Below, in pieces: positions 1 through 7,943 of a stretch of 64,000 nt of DNA. The translations under genes were made by a program, and so were the position numbers. Each line of letters opens with the position of its first letter. Position 1 is the stretch's first letter. The notes below the pieces were generated by a model, which worked only from the letters and a program-made list of their open reading frames with translations, was not told the origin of the DNA and did no database searches. The stretch spans positions 1 to 64,000 of the forward strand of contig CAXBFJ010000002.1 in the NCBI GenBank assembly GCA_963975245.1. Reading direction: 5' to 3'. The stretch is from Panacagrimonas sp963975245. GTDB lineage: Bacteria; Pseudomonadota; Gammaproteobacteria; Nevskiales; Nevskiaceae.

Positions 1-135
1 CCGGTTCTTCAGGATCGGGCTCTTCGGGCGGCGGCTCTTCAGGTTCCGGTTCTTCAGGATCGGGCTCTTCGGGCGGCGGCTCTTCAGGTTCCGGTTCTTC
101 AGGATCGGGCTCTTCGGGCGGCGGCTCTTCAGGTT
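1..135 (-). repeat. Three exact 45-bp tandem repeats in the lipoprotein gene
   Basis: Units at 1-45, 46-90 and 91-135 are identical, and a diverged fourth begins at 136. Each 45-bp unit encodes 15 residues (PEEPEPEEPPPEEPD in one phase), so copy-number change keeps the frame. The array may continue past the window edge. Confidence 0.93.
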
Positions 136-313
136 CCGGTTCTTCGGGGTCAGGCTCTTCAGGGGCAGGGTCGGGGTCTGGATCAGGAGTCGGCGTGGGC
201 GTAGGAGTCGGTGTCGGTAAGCTCGCACCACTTCCCGCGTTATCGCTACCCCCACCACCGCAGCCACTCGCCAGTAAAGCCAATAGACTGGCCATCACCA
301 ATTTCCGAAGCAT
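1..313 (-). CDS. Partial lipoprotein with Pro/Glu-rich repeats
   Basis: The gene is cut by the window's left edge; 104 codons are visible. The ATG at 313 follows a GGGGAAG ribosome site. The protein starts with a lipoprotein signal peptide, MLRKLVMASLLALLASGC, giving a lipid-modified Cys18, followed by a Gly/Ser stretch. Next comes a PTPTPTPTPDPDPDPAP tract, then exact 15-residue repeats built from EEP, PEP and PPP. Such acidic, proline-rich stretches usually form extended spacers at the cell surface or in the periplasm. The C-terminal domain is outside the window, so function is unknown. It is divergent from the small VPEID-CTERM-like gene at 771, which has a similar PTPTPAP tract. Confidence 0.8.
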   Translation of the reverse strand, partial: MLRKLVMASLLALLASGCGGGGSDNAGSGASLPTPTPTPTPTPDPDPDPAPEEPDPEEPEPEEPPPEEPDPEEPEPEEPPPEEPDPEEPEPEEPPPEEPDPEEP

Positions 314-619
314 CTTCTTCCCCAGCCAACACCGTGAAATGATCAGCCTAGTCTGCCCGTTCAGGCTTGAATATGATAATTCGCCTGGGCGGTCAATTTG
401 CGCTGTGAGACGGTATTTGGAGGTGTTCTCGCAAGCTGCACGTTTTCATTTCTTATCAATCTGGAATGCAAGGCAGCGATCCAGCGAAAAGATTCCGAAT
501 GATCATGTCGGCAACGAGTCACCAAGCTTGGCCAGAGCGTGCACATGAGGGCGCGTCGAAGCCGCCGATTCGCTCCCGCGCTAAACGGCGGCTGTCCGGT
601 AATCGAAAAATCTCCTCAA

Positions 620-639
620 AATGTGATGTCGGTCACATT
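620..639. promoter_or_regulatory. CRP/Vfr/Clp-type binding site
   Basis: TGTGA (622-626), six bases, then TCACA (633-637), flanked by AAA and TTT, matches the consensus CRP palindrome in both half-sites. It lies in the 457-bp divergent spacer between the lipoprotein (start 313) and the small gene at 771. Its centre is about 93 bp upstream of the start predicted from the promoter at 688-716, a spacing compatible with class I activation. Apart from this site and that promoter I see nothing else in 314-770. Confidence 0.7.
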
Positions 640-687
640 TTTTGGTTGCAGCTTCAGGCCCTGCGTGAACCTTGTCACGCTGATCAG

Positions 688-716
688 TTGTGGAGGTATC
701 GGGCCGGTGCTAATAA
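688..716 (+). promoter_or_regulatory. Candidate sigma-70 promoter for the VPEID-CTERM-like gene
   Basis: TTGTGG at 688-693, a 17-bp spacer and TAATAA at 711-716 form a plausible -35/-10 pair. Transcription would start near 723, about 48 bp before the ATG at 771. Prediction from consensus only. Confidence 0.45.
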
Positions 717-770
717 ATATCTCCCGAGTTCGCGAAATGCGCGGGCTCATCAGTTCAATGGAGATTCGGT

Positions 771-980
771 ATGAAATATCTCATCGCAACGCTGTTGTTA
801 TTTCCTCTGGGCGCGCAAGCCGGACTGTTCGACCTGCTCCCTATTTTTCCAAAACCGACGCCGACGCCCGCGCCAGAAATTGATGGTGGCCTCGCTGTAG
901 TTGCCGTCGTATTGATTGGCGGAATCGGCTCGCTGGTCAAACGGGCCCGTGAGAAGCAAGCCAAACGCAATCTCCTCTGA
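771..980 (+). CDS. Small VPEID-CTERM-like sorting-signal protein
   Basis: A 69-residue secreted protein and probable substrate of the exosortase encoded next door. Residues 1-17 (MKYLIATLLLFPLGAQA) are a signal peptide. A short mature part with a PTPTP tract leads to APEIDGG (residues 34-40), a hydrophobic helix (about 41-55) and a basic tail (KRAREKQAKR). The order motif, helix, basic tail is the standard architecture of exosortase sorting signals, and PEID matches the VPEID-CTERM class known to accompany exosortase E. The ATG follows TGGAGATT. Almost nothing remains after removal of both signals, so the processed product would be a peptide of roughly 17-20 residues. Confidence 0.75.
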   Translation: MKYLIATLLLFPLGAQAGLFDLLPIFPKPTPTPAPEIDGGLAVVAVVLIGGIGSLVKRAREKQAKRNLL

Positions 981-1001
981 TCCCCAGAAGACACGCGTGA
1001 T

Positions 1002-1054
1002 GGCCCCATGATCCGCAACAAGCGGGTGTGCTGATCATGGGGTCCCTGCTTTTT
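1002..1054 (+). terminator. Stem-loop with T-tract between the small gene and xrtE
   Basis: CCCCATGATC (1004-1013) pairs with GATCATGGGG (1033-1042), extended by GG/CC with one unpaired T, around a 19-base loop. TTTTT follows at 1050-1054. It ends 17 bases before the xrtE ATG, so it may act as an attenuator that makes the small protein more abundant than its sortase. Confidence 0.6.
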
Positions 1055-1070
1055 GCTGTATCCCCCCATC

Positions 1071-2726
1071 ATGGCCTCGCCTTTTTCATCCCTTGATGGC
1101 CCGCAACAGGGTATGGGCCGAGGCGCAATCCCCCTGCTTGCCGTAACCGCTCTCCTGGGTCTGCAGTTCTTCCTTGCGGTCGAACTATTCAGCGTCAATA
1201 TCTTCATCGGTCGCTCGGAGCCATGGGCGCAGGTGCCGCTCCATCGCGGAGAATTCGTGCGATGCCTGATCTTGCAGGTTGCACTCATCCTTTTCCTCGC
1301 CCGGCCCAGATTGAGAGGCTACTGGCAGCGCTTCATCGAAGTTTCGCGAGACCGCGCTTACCTGCCAATGATGATTTTGCAGTGCCTTGCATTTCTGCTG
1401 GCCTGCGGTTTTGCCAGTGTCGTTTATACCGACCCTTTTCCCTTTGATGGATGGCAATGGCCCATTGTCCTTGCCTGGTGTCTGGCGGCCACCGTCGCCG
1501 TGGCCCTGTCTTTTCTTGTCCTGGCTCCAATCCGTTTCTGGCAGGTTTTCCTGCGACAGGAAGCCACAGGCATTCTGGTCACCTCGGTTTTGATTCTTGG
1601 TTACATGTTTTTCCTGCGAGATTCCATGCTCGTGGTGCTGGAGCAGTTGTGGCGCCCTGAAAGTGATTTGCGTCAATGGACATTGCTCACCAGCGCCGCG
1701 TGGCTCAAGTGGTTCTATCCGACTCTGCTCCTGGATGTTCAAGAATCGGTCATGGGTACACGCGAGTTTCTTGTGCTCATCTCTTGGGAATGTTCCGGAC
1801 TGGAGGGAGCAGCACTGCTGAGCATTCTGGTCTGTGTGTATCTCTATGCGTTCAGGACCTATCTCAAATTTCCCGCTGCTTTGTGCTTGTTGCTGATCGC
1901 CGTGCCCATGAGTCTGGGCTTGAACGTGGTGCGCATCGTTGCCCTGGTCATCATCGGAATTGAAGTGTCTCCGGAATGGGCAATCAAGGGTTTTCACACC
2001 TATGGCGGCGTGGTGATGCTGATGCTCGAATGCGGAGTTCTCCTGTTCCTGTCGCAGACCCGATGGTTCTCAAAGCAAGCCCCTGCATACCGGTTTGAAC
2101 TGGATTTCGAGACTTGCCTCTTACTGCCCCTGCTATGCCTGCTCGCCATGACGCTGGTCACCGGATTGCTTACAGTCGAGTTCGCCTGGCTTTATCCGCT
2201 GCGCGTTCTCGTCGTCGGCCTCGTCATAGCGCTGTGCTGGAAACCGCTGCGTTCCCTGCTGATCAAGCCATCGCTCATGTCTGTGGGCGCGGGCGTTGCG
2301 GTGTTTCTGATCTGGATCGCACTGGTTCCCGGATCGGCCGAAGCAGACGCGGAATTTTCAACAGCTCTCAATGCGGCGCCGACTGCGCTGGCTGTGGGGT
2401 GGCTTTTCTTTCGCGTTATCGGTGCAGTGGTCACGGTTCCCATTGCAGAAGAGCTGGCATTCAGAGGTTACTTGCTCACAGTGCTATCAAAACGTGCCGT
2501 GCTTCCGCAGACGCGTTTGCCGTTTCAGTGGGTCGCGTTTCTGGGTAGTTCCATGCTCTTCGCCGCACTTCATGGCCAATGGATCGCAGGTTTGTTCGCA
2601 GGCATGGCCTACGCCCTGGTCCGTTACCACACCGGACGCATCAGCGATGCGGTCATCAGCCATGCGACAACCAATGGCTTGCTTGCGCTCTATGTCTTGC
2701 TAACGGGGCAGTGGTCGTATTGGTGA
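1071..2726 (+). CDS. xrtE: Exosortase E fused to CPBP (CAAX) protease
   Basis: Polytopic inner-membrane protein of 551 residues from the ATG at 1071; an in-frame TTG at 1053 sits in the upstream terminator. The N-terminal two-thirds is an exosortase with the catalytic triad visible: Cys241 in SWECSG, Arg288 in NVVRIV and His309 in GFHTYGG. The C-terminal third is a CPBP/CAAX-protease-like domain with EELAFRG (Glu460, Glu461, Arg465), ALHG (His501) and SHATTN (His531, Asn535). This fusion is the known exosortase E/protease of VPEID-CTERM systems. It should cleave its substrate before the C-terminal helix; the protease role is not established. No clear ribosome site precedes either start. Confidence 0.88.
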   Translation: MASPFSSLDGPQQGMGRGAIPLLAVTALLGLQFFLAVELFSVNIFIGRSEPWAQVPLHRGEFVRCLILQVALILFLARPRLRGYWQRFIEVSRDRAYLPMMILQCLAFLLACGFASVVYTDPFPFDGWQWPIVLAWCLAATVAVALSFLVLAPIRFWQVFLRQEATGILVTSVLILGYMFFLRDSMLVVLEQLWRPESDLRQWTLLTSAAWLKWFYPTLLLDVQESVMGTREFLVLISWECSGLEGAALLSILVCVYLYAFRTYLKFPAALCLLLIAVPMSLGLNVVRIVALVIIGIEVSPEWAIKGFHTYGGVVMLMLECGVLLFLSQTRWFSKQAPAYRFELDFETCLLLPLLCLLAMTLVTGLLTVEFAWLYPLRVLVVGLVIALCWKPLRSLLIKPSLMSVGAGVAVFLIWIALVPGSAEADAEFSTALNAAPTALAVGWLFFRVIGAVVTVPIAEELAFRGYLLTVLSKRAVLPQTRLPFQWVAFLGSSMLFAALHGQWIAGLFAGMAYALVRYHTGRISDAVISHATTNGLLALYVLLTGQWSYW

Positions 2727-2875
2727 ATCGCTTCGCGAACCGCCTGATAAACCGCTGACTGCAGATACAGGTGCGGTTCAAGGGTCTGCCCGTATAGCCG
2801 GTTCCTGCGTGCAGGGCCATCATCCTGATGACTGATGCTTTGCCATTCGACGAGCAAAGTGCGGGAGGAGAGATC

Positions 2876-3559
2876 ATGGGACTGTGGCTGGTCACGGGCG
2901 CGGATCGCGGTATCGGGCAGGCCCTGTGTCGCCTGCTGAAGGCGCGCGGAGACTCGGTGATCGCCGCTTGCTTCGAATCGCATTCTTCCCTGGGCGATGA
3001 GGGTATCGAGATTGCGACGGGCATTGATGTCACCGACGCACGCAGCATCCAGGCCTTGCGAGAACAAGTCGGAACACGGCGCATTGATGTGCTCGTGAAC
3101 AACGCGGGCCGCGTCATAGAAAAGCGCTTTGGCAAAATTGAAAGTGCGGATTTGCTGTCTGAGTACGCCGTCAATGCAGTAGCGCCGCTGATGCTGACGC
3201 AGGTGCTGATGCCTTGCATGGAACAAGGCTCGAAGGTGGTCCTGATCACCAGTCGCGTTGGTTCGTTGGGAGAAAACTCGAGTGGCGGCTTGTATGGATA
3301 TCGAATGTCCAAGGCCGCTGCCAATATGGCGGGCATCAACTTGTCCCACGAATTGAAGCCGCGCGGCATTGCCGTTGCCTGCCTTCATCCCGGCAGCGTG
3401 CGTACGCAGATGACTGCCGGACTGAGCGACGTCACGACCGTGGGCCATCTTCTGGAGCCAGAAGATTCCGCACGTGGTCTGCTCGCCCGCATCGACGAAC
3501 TCACTTTGGAGACGACGGGAAGATTCCGCCATGCCAGCGGCGAGGATCTGATTTGGTAG
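2876..3559 (+). CDS. Short-chain dehydrogenase/reductase
   Basis: A 227-residue NAD(P)-dependent oxidoreductase of the classical SDR fold. TGADRGIG (7-14) is the nucleotide-binding turn, NNAG lies at 75-78, and Ser126, Tyr142 and Lys146 (YRMSK) form the catalytic set. The ATG at 2876 is chosen because GGAGGAGAG lies just upstream; the frame is open for 16 more codons. The substrate is unknown; overall it resembles the C-factor/carbonyl-reductase-like SDRs. It is the first gene of an SDR-GST-SDR cluster, with 68 bp to the next gene. Confidence 0.8.
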   Translation: MGLWLVTGADRGIGQALCRLLKARGDSVIAACFESHSSLGDEGIEIATGIDVTDARSIQALREQVGTRRIDVLVNNAGRVIEKRFGKIESADLLSEYAVNAVAPLMLTQVLMPCMEQGSKVVLITSRVGSLGENSSGGLYGYRMSKAAANMAGINLSHELKPRGIAVACLHPGSVRTQMTAGLSDVTTVGHLLEPEDSARGLLARIDELTLETTGRFRHASGEDLIW

Positions 3560-3627
3560 CGAGCGTTAACCAAGCCGTGCAGGAAGCGCGTCCCGATAGA
3601 GGCCGCGATATACGAGGAGAAGTGGCG

Positions 3628-4482
3628 ATGATGAAAATGTATGGCTACCTGCCTGCCTGGGGGCTGTCTGACATGAGCCCCTATGTGTCCTATACCGATG
3701 CCTTCCTACGCATGGCGGAAATTCCGTTTGAGGCCGTCATTCTGGAGAAAGGCGATCTCACCAAGACGCCAAAAGGCAAGTTGCCCTGGATCATCGATGT
3801 GGATGGCACGAACGTTTCGGACACCCAGCTGATTCAGTACTACATAGAAGAGAAGTACGGCGATCCTCTGGACGGCTGGTTGACCCGAGAACAGAAAGCC
3901 ACGGTGACCTTGATTCACCGCATGTTTGGCGAATGCTGGTATTGGATGGCGGTGCAGAGCCGCTATCGGCGTGACGAAGATTTCGCGATCTACGATCCGC
4001 TGTGGGTGAAGTTTCTGGCGTGGTTGCCCGAGGAGCAACGTCGTCAGCCCGTGGATGATTTTCGTGATCATCTGCTGACCCAGTTCTGGCATCACGGAAC
4101 TGGCCGCAACACCGAAGAAGAAGTAGAAATGATCGCGCGGAAACTATCCGATGCGATGTCCGATCTGTTGGGCGACAAGCCCTACCTGTTTGGTGACAGG
4201 CCGTGCTCGCTCGATGCCAACATGTATGCCGCGCTTGGACATGTGGCGATGACCCCCTTTCCGAGCCCGATCGGGCAGTACATCCGCGCCAAGCCCAATC
4301 TCGCGGCGTTCATGAAAAGAGTATTTGATCGCTACTACCCCGAGATGCGTGAGGAGCGGGAGGCGGCGGAGGCTTATCTTGCGGAGAATCTCAAGAAGCC
4401 ACGCGTGAATGATGCGCGAGCCGACCATCGGCTCGACGAACTTTTCAGACAGCCCTACGACGGGCCCGGAGTGACACGATGA
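3628..4482 (+). CDS. Glutathione S-transferase-like protein
   Basis: 284 residues. The N-terminal 80 or so look like a thioredoxin-fold GST domain (SYTDAFLRMAEIPFEAV, GKLPWI, then DTQLIQYYIEEKYGD), followed by a helical C-terminal domain containing LFGDRPCSLDANMYA. The arrangement resembles the FAXC/metaxin-like GST group rather than classic detoxifying GSTs. The start is the first of two adjacent ATGs (3628, 3631) after CGAGGAGAAG. The stop overlaps the next SDR start by ATGA, so the two are probably translationally coupled. Glutathione use is not proven. Confidence 0.7.
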   Translation: MMKMYGYLPAWGLSDMSPYVSYTDAFLRMAEIPFEAVILEKGDLTKTPKGKLPWIIDVDGTNVSDTQLIQYYIEEKYGDPLDGWLTREQKATVTLIHRMFGECWYWMAVQSRYRRDEDFAIYDPLWVKFLAWLPEEQRRQPVDDFRDHLLTQFWHHGTGRNTEEEVEMIARKLSDAMSDLLGDKPYLFGDRPCSLDANMYAALGHVAMTPFPSPIGQYIRAKPNLAAFMKRVFDRYYPEMREEREAAEAYLAENLKKPRVNDARADHRLDELFRQPYDGPGVTR

Positions 4483-5279
4483 GCCAGAAGCAAGGAAAGC
4501 TAGTGGGGCGCAAGGCGTTGGTTACCGGAGGTGCTTCGGGGATCGGTGAAGCCAGTGCGCGACTGCTCGCGCAGGAAGGAGCGGCAGTCGTGATTGCTGA
4601 CATTGACGACGCTTCCGGTCAGCGGGTGGTTGACGAGATTGTGCAGGCAGGTGGCGTTGCCCATTACCGACATCTGGACGTCACGGATCGCGCTGCAGTG
4701 CGCGCCATGGTGCATGAGGTTGATGATCTGCTTGGAGGTCTGGGCATTGTGTTCAATAACGCCATGACCAATCCCAGCGCCGATTACACAGAAGATGAAC
4801 GCTGGAACCTCATGCTTGAAAGCGGCCTCTCGGCCTACTGGGCCTGTGCAACTGAGGCCGCGCCCATCCTGGCCAAATCTGGTCACGGAGCAATTGTCAG
4901 CAACGCGTCTATTGCGGGTGCGCGCATTGGCATCGACTTTGCCAGCGAGGCCTACAGTGCGGCCAAGGCTGGGGTGCTGGGGCTGTCACGCAAACTGGCC
5001 AAGCGCTACGGTCCCGACGGTGTGCGCTCCAACGTGATCTGCCCCGGCGTGATTGAAACTCCGCGCTGGCGCAGCCCCGGCATGGAAGAGCCGCAGTTTG
5101 CGCGGCGCTGGCGTCAGATGGCGCCACTGGGGCGATTTGGCCGAACCGAGGAAGTGGCGAAGCTGGTGTTGTTTTTTGCCAGTGACGATTCTTCGTTCAT
5201 TACCGGTCAGGACATCGCCATCGACGGTGGATTTACCATGGCGGCGCGATTCGAGTCCGTGGACTTCGACGCCGACTAG
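4479..5279 (+). CDS. Short-chain dehydrogenase/reductase
   Basis: 266 residues, classical SDR: TGGASGIG (16-23) binds the dinucleotide, Asp41 after the second strand suggests NAD preference, NNA lies at 93-95, and Ser144, Tyr159 and Lys163 are catalytic. SFITGQDIAIDGG near the C-terminus is typical of FabG-like family members. It overlaps the GST gene by four bases, suggesting a shared pathway, perhaps oxidation of an alcohol or steroid-like substrate with a glutathione-linked step. The exact substrate cannot be read from the sequence. Confidence 0.8.
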   Translation: MSQKQGKLVGRKALVTGGASGIGEASARLLAQEGAAVVIADIDDASGQRVVDEIVQAGGVAHYRHLDVTDRAAVRAMVHEVDDLLGGLGIVFNNAMTNPSADYTEDERWNLMLESGLSAYWACATEAAPILAKSGHGAIVSNASIAGARIGIDFASEAYSAAKAGVLGLSRKLAKRYGPDGVRSNVICPGVIETPRWRSPGMEEPQFARRWRQMAPLGRFGRTEEVAKLVLFFASDDSSFITGQDIAIDGGFTMAARFESVDFDAD

Positions 5280-5412
5280 GCGATTCAGCGAATGTTGCCG
5301 TATCCAATCACGCGGATATGACGGGTCGCTCTGGCCCAGAGGTTTAGTTCATCCCTCTCCCTGCTCCGCTTATCGTCAGCCGGGTTCGCTTTCGTGTCGT
5401 TTTCTGCAGCAA

Positions 5413-5425
5413 AATTGCAAAGCAA
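5413..5425 (+). promoter_or_regulatory. Candidate Ada box upstream of ada
   Basis: AAT-TGCAAA-GCAA fits the AAT-N6-GCAA pattern bound by methylated Ada in E. coli. It lies 78 bp upstream of the ada ATG, within the 224-bp spacer 5280-5503, where I see no gene. The short motif can occur by chance, but the position fits autoregulation. Confidence 0.45.
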
Positions 5426-5503
5426 GAACCGGAGTGTGAGGTGTCGCGGGTGTGCGCAGAATGTCGCCCATGACATCAACACCTTCGGGCAGGCGGACAC
5501 AGA

Positions 5504-6583
5504 ATGGCCACGGAAACGGACAAGACACAACGAGCGGAACAGACCCGGCGCGACCCACGCTGGAAACGCGTGCAGGCACGAGACAAGGGTGCAGACGGCA
5601 GTTTCGTGTACTCCGTCAAAACCACCGGTGTCTACTGCAGGCCCTCCTGCTCCGCCAGACCGGCAAGGCCAGAAAACGTCGCGTTTCATGCGCGGCCTGA
5701 AGAGGCGGTGGCGGCTGGCTTTCGGGCCTGCAAGCGATGCAAGCCCGATCAAGTCAACCAGGATGCCGAAAACAAGGCCTTGATCACCGCTGCGTGTCGT
5801 CTGATCGAGGCTCAGGAGCAGATGCCCAAGCTAAAGGAACTTGCGGCAAAAATCGGCTTGAGCGAGTTTCATTTTCATCGCGTATTCAAGCGAATCACGG
5901 GGCTTACGCCGCGTCAGTACGCATTGGCGCACCAGGCCAAACGCGTGAGAAGCGGCTTAAGCGGGAAAGGAACCGTGACAGACGCCATCATGGCCGCGGG
6001 GTTTGGTTCCAGCAGCCGGTTTTATGAAAAGTCCAATGATGTGCTGGGTATGACGCCGAAGCTGTTCCGGTCAGGGGGAGACGATCAGCAGATTCGCTTC
6101 GCCGTGGGTGAATGTTCGCTCGGGTCGGTATTGGTAGCGGCAAGCGGAAAGGGCGTGTGTGCCATCAGCCTTGGAGATGACCCTGATGCACTGGTGCGCG
6201 CCTTGCAGGATCAGTTTCCAAACGCGGACCTGGTCGGTGGGGACAAGGCCTTTGAGAATCTGGTCGCGCAGGTTGTCGGCATGATCGAATCGCCGGGGCA
6301 GGCGGTAGAACTTCCTTTGGATATCCGCGGGACCGCATTCCAGCAGAAGGTGTGGCAGGCGCTACGCGAGATCCCCGCTGGAAGCACTGCCAGTTATCTC
6401 GACGTTGCCCGGCAGATTGGCGCGCCGCGATCTTTTCGCGCAGTGGCCCAAGCCTGCGGCGCAAATACGCTGGCGGTCGCAATCCCCTGTCATCGCGTTG
6501 TGAAACAGAACGGCGCCTTGTCCGGTTATCGATGGGGTGTGCAGCGCAAGCAGGAACTGCTTAATCGTGAGGCTGTGCAGTGA
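5504..6583 (+). CDS. ada: Bifunctional Ada: methyl sensor/activator and O6-methylguanine-DNA methyltransferase
   Basis: 359 residues. The N-terminal methylphosphotriester domain has the zinc cysteines Cys45, Cys49, Cys76 and Cys79; Cys45 (GVYCRPSC) corresponds to the methyl-accepting residue. A central AraC-type HTH spans about 90-190. The C-terminal alkyltransferase has the PCHRV site with acceptor Cys329, preceded by AVAI. It repairs O6-methylguanine by suicide transfer and, when methylated at the N-terminus, activates the adaptive response. The next gene's start overlaps its stop (GTGA). Length and domain order match E. coli Ada. Confidence 0.93.
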   Translation: MATETDKTQRAEQTRRDPRWKRVQARDKGADGSFVYSVKTTGVYCRPSCSARPARPENVAFHARPEEAVAAGFRACKRCKPDQVNQDAENKALITAACRLIEAQEQMPKLKELAAKIGLSEFHFHRVFKRITGLTPRQYALAHQAKRVRSGLSGKGTVTDAIMAAGFGSSSRFYEKSNDVLGMTPKLFRSGGDDQQIRFAVGECSLGSVLVAASGKGVCAISLGDDPDALVRALQDQFPNADLVGGDKAFENLVAQVVGMIESPGQAVELPLDIRGTAFQQKVWQALREIPAGSTASYLDVARQIGAPRSFRAVAQACGANTLAVAIPCHRVVKQNGALSGYRWGVQRKQELLNREAVQ

Positions 6584-7302
6584 GCACAGAACCCGCGCGC
6601 CCAGTTGCGCATCTGGACTCGTTCAACTGGCTAGAGATTGAACGCGAACTAGATGAACGCGGTGTGGCGGTCTTGCCGGGTCTGCTGACGCAATTTCAGT
6701 GCGAAGAGGTGCAGCGGTTTTACCCGCAAGCCGATCACTTCAGAAGCACCGTGGTCATGGCTCGGCACAATTTCGGCAAAGGCGAATACAAGTATTTTTC
6801 GTATCCCCTGCCAGACATCATCGAGAAATTGCGCACGGCCGCGTACTCGCGTTTACAAGCAACTGCCAATCGCTGGAACGCGGCCATGGGTATTGATGTG
6901 GCGTTTCCGGAATCGCATGCACAGTTCCTGCATCGATGCCATCAGGCAGGGCAGACGCGCCCGACGCCGCTGATGCTTCGCTATGGTGAGGGCGACTACA
7001 ACTGCCTGCATCAGGATCTGTACGGCGATCACGTGTTTCCGCTGCAGTTGGCGGTTCTGCTCTCGCAACCCGGCGAAGATTTTTCTGGTGGCGAGTTTGT
7101 GCTGACCGAGCAACGCCCGCGCATGCAATCACGCCCGGAGGTTGTGCATCTGCAACAGGGCGATGCGGTGATCTTTGCCGTGCATCACCGTCCTCAGCAG
7201 GGCGTGCGTGGCACTTATCGAGTCAAGCTTCGGCACGGCGTGAGCCGGATTCGTGCGGGTCACCGTCATACCTTGGGCATCATCTTTCACGATGCGGCTT
7301 GA
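6580..7302 (+). CDS. 2OG-Fe(II) oxygenase of the alkylated-DNA repair operon
   Basis: 240 residues from a GTG overlapping the ada stop. The C-terminal half is a double-stranded beta-helix dioxygenase: HQDLYGD supplies the HxD pair, and YRVKLRHGVSRI with a later HRHTLG supplies the distal His and Arg. It resembles the Pfam Oxygenase-NA family (PF09859), proposed to act on damaged nucleic acid. Its place between ada and alkB supports a repair role, although it is distinct from AlkB. Direct substrate evidence is lacking. Confidence 0.75.
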   Translation: MSTEPARPVAHLDSFNWLEIERELDERGVAVLPGLLTQFQCEEVQRFYPQADHFRSTVVMARHNFGKGEYKYFSYPLPDIIEKLRTAAYSRLQATANRWNAAMGIDVAFPESHAQFLHRCHQAGQTRPTPLMLRYGEGDYNCLHQDLYGDHVFPLQLAVLLSQPGEDFSGGEFVLTEQRPRMQSRPEVVHLQQGDAVIFAVHHRPQQGVRGTYRVKLRHGVSRIRAGHRHTLGIIFHDAA

Positions 7303-7319
7303 GCGGCAGGTCATCGATC

Positions 7320-7943
7320 GTGAGTTTGTTTGAGACAGAAGCTCTTGGATCTGCTGCGATGTTATTGCGGGGTTTCGCACTGTCGATGGAAGCAGCTTTG
7401 CTACACGCAGTCGATGAGATCTGTGATCAGGCGCCAATGCGCAACATGGTCACCCCCGGAGGTCATCGCATGTCGGTTGGCATGACCAACTGTGGTGATT
7501 TGGGGTGGATATCAACGCCCCACGGCTATCGCTATGCGAGCAAAGATCCGGAAAGCGGAAATCCCTGGCCCGCCATGCCGGAATGTTTTCTACAGTTGGC
7601 GGCTTCTGCGGCACAGGCAGCGGGCTTCGATGGTTTTCGACCGGATGCCTGCCTGATCAATTGTTATGAGCCCGGTAGTCGGCTGACATTGCATCAGGAC
7701 AAGAATGAGCGGGACTTCGCACAACCTATCGTGTCGGTCTCATTGGGGATGAGCGCGGTGTTTCAGTTTGGCGGGCTTAAGCGATCGGCGCCCTGCGGCA
7801 AGCTGCTGCTTGAGCATGGGGATGTAGTGGTCTGGGGGCGCGCGGATCGGTTGCGGTTTCATGGCGTGTTGCCGCTGAAAGGTGAGCCGCACCCGCTGCT
7901 GGGCGAGCGGCGAATCAACCTGACCTTTCGCAAGGCTGGGTGA
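7320..7943 (+). CDS. alkB: Alpha-ketoglutarate-dependent DNA repair dioxygenase AlkB
   Basis: 207 residues from the GTG at 7320 (MSLFETEALG), which lines up with the start of E. coli AlkB; an in-frame TTG at 7299 also exists. Iron ligands His125 and Asp127 (LHQDKNERD) and His181 are present, with Arg198/Arg204 near the C-terminus for 2-oxoglutarate. MVTPGGHRMSVGMTNCG and QFGGLKR are AlkB signatures. It oxidatively removes 1-methyladenine and 3-methylcytosine lesions. It is the third gene of the adaptive-response operon. Confidence 0.93.
   Translation: MSLFETEALGSAAMLLRGFALSMEAALLHAVDEICDQAPMRNMVTPGGHRMSVGMTNCGDLGWISTPHGYRYASKDPESGNPWPAMPECFLQLAASAAQAAGFDGFRPDACLINCYEPGSRLTLHQDKNERDFAQPIVSVSLGMSAVFQFGGLKRSAPCGKLLLEHGDVVVWGRADRLRFHGVLPLKGEPHPLLGERRINLTFRKAG

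Noticed and set aside
1..135. CRISPR-like repetition
   Set aside because: Repeats are directly adjacent without spacers and encode an in-frame protein repeat.
1185..1997. 270-codon open frame antisense to xrtE
   Set aside because: Composition (Gln/His/Arg-rich) is typical of a reverse-frame shadow of a hydrophobic membrane protein.
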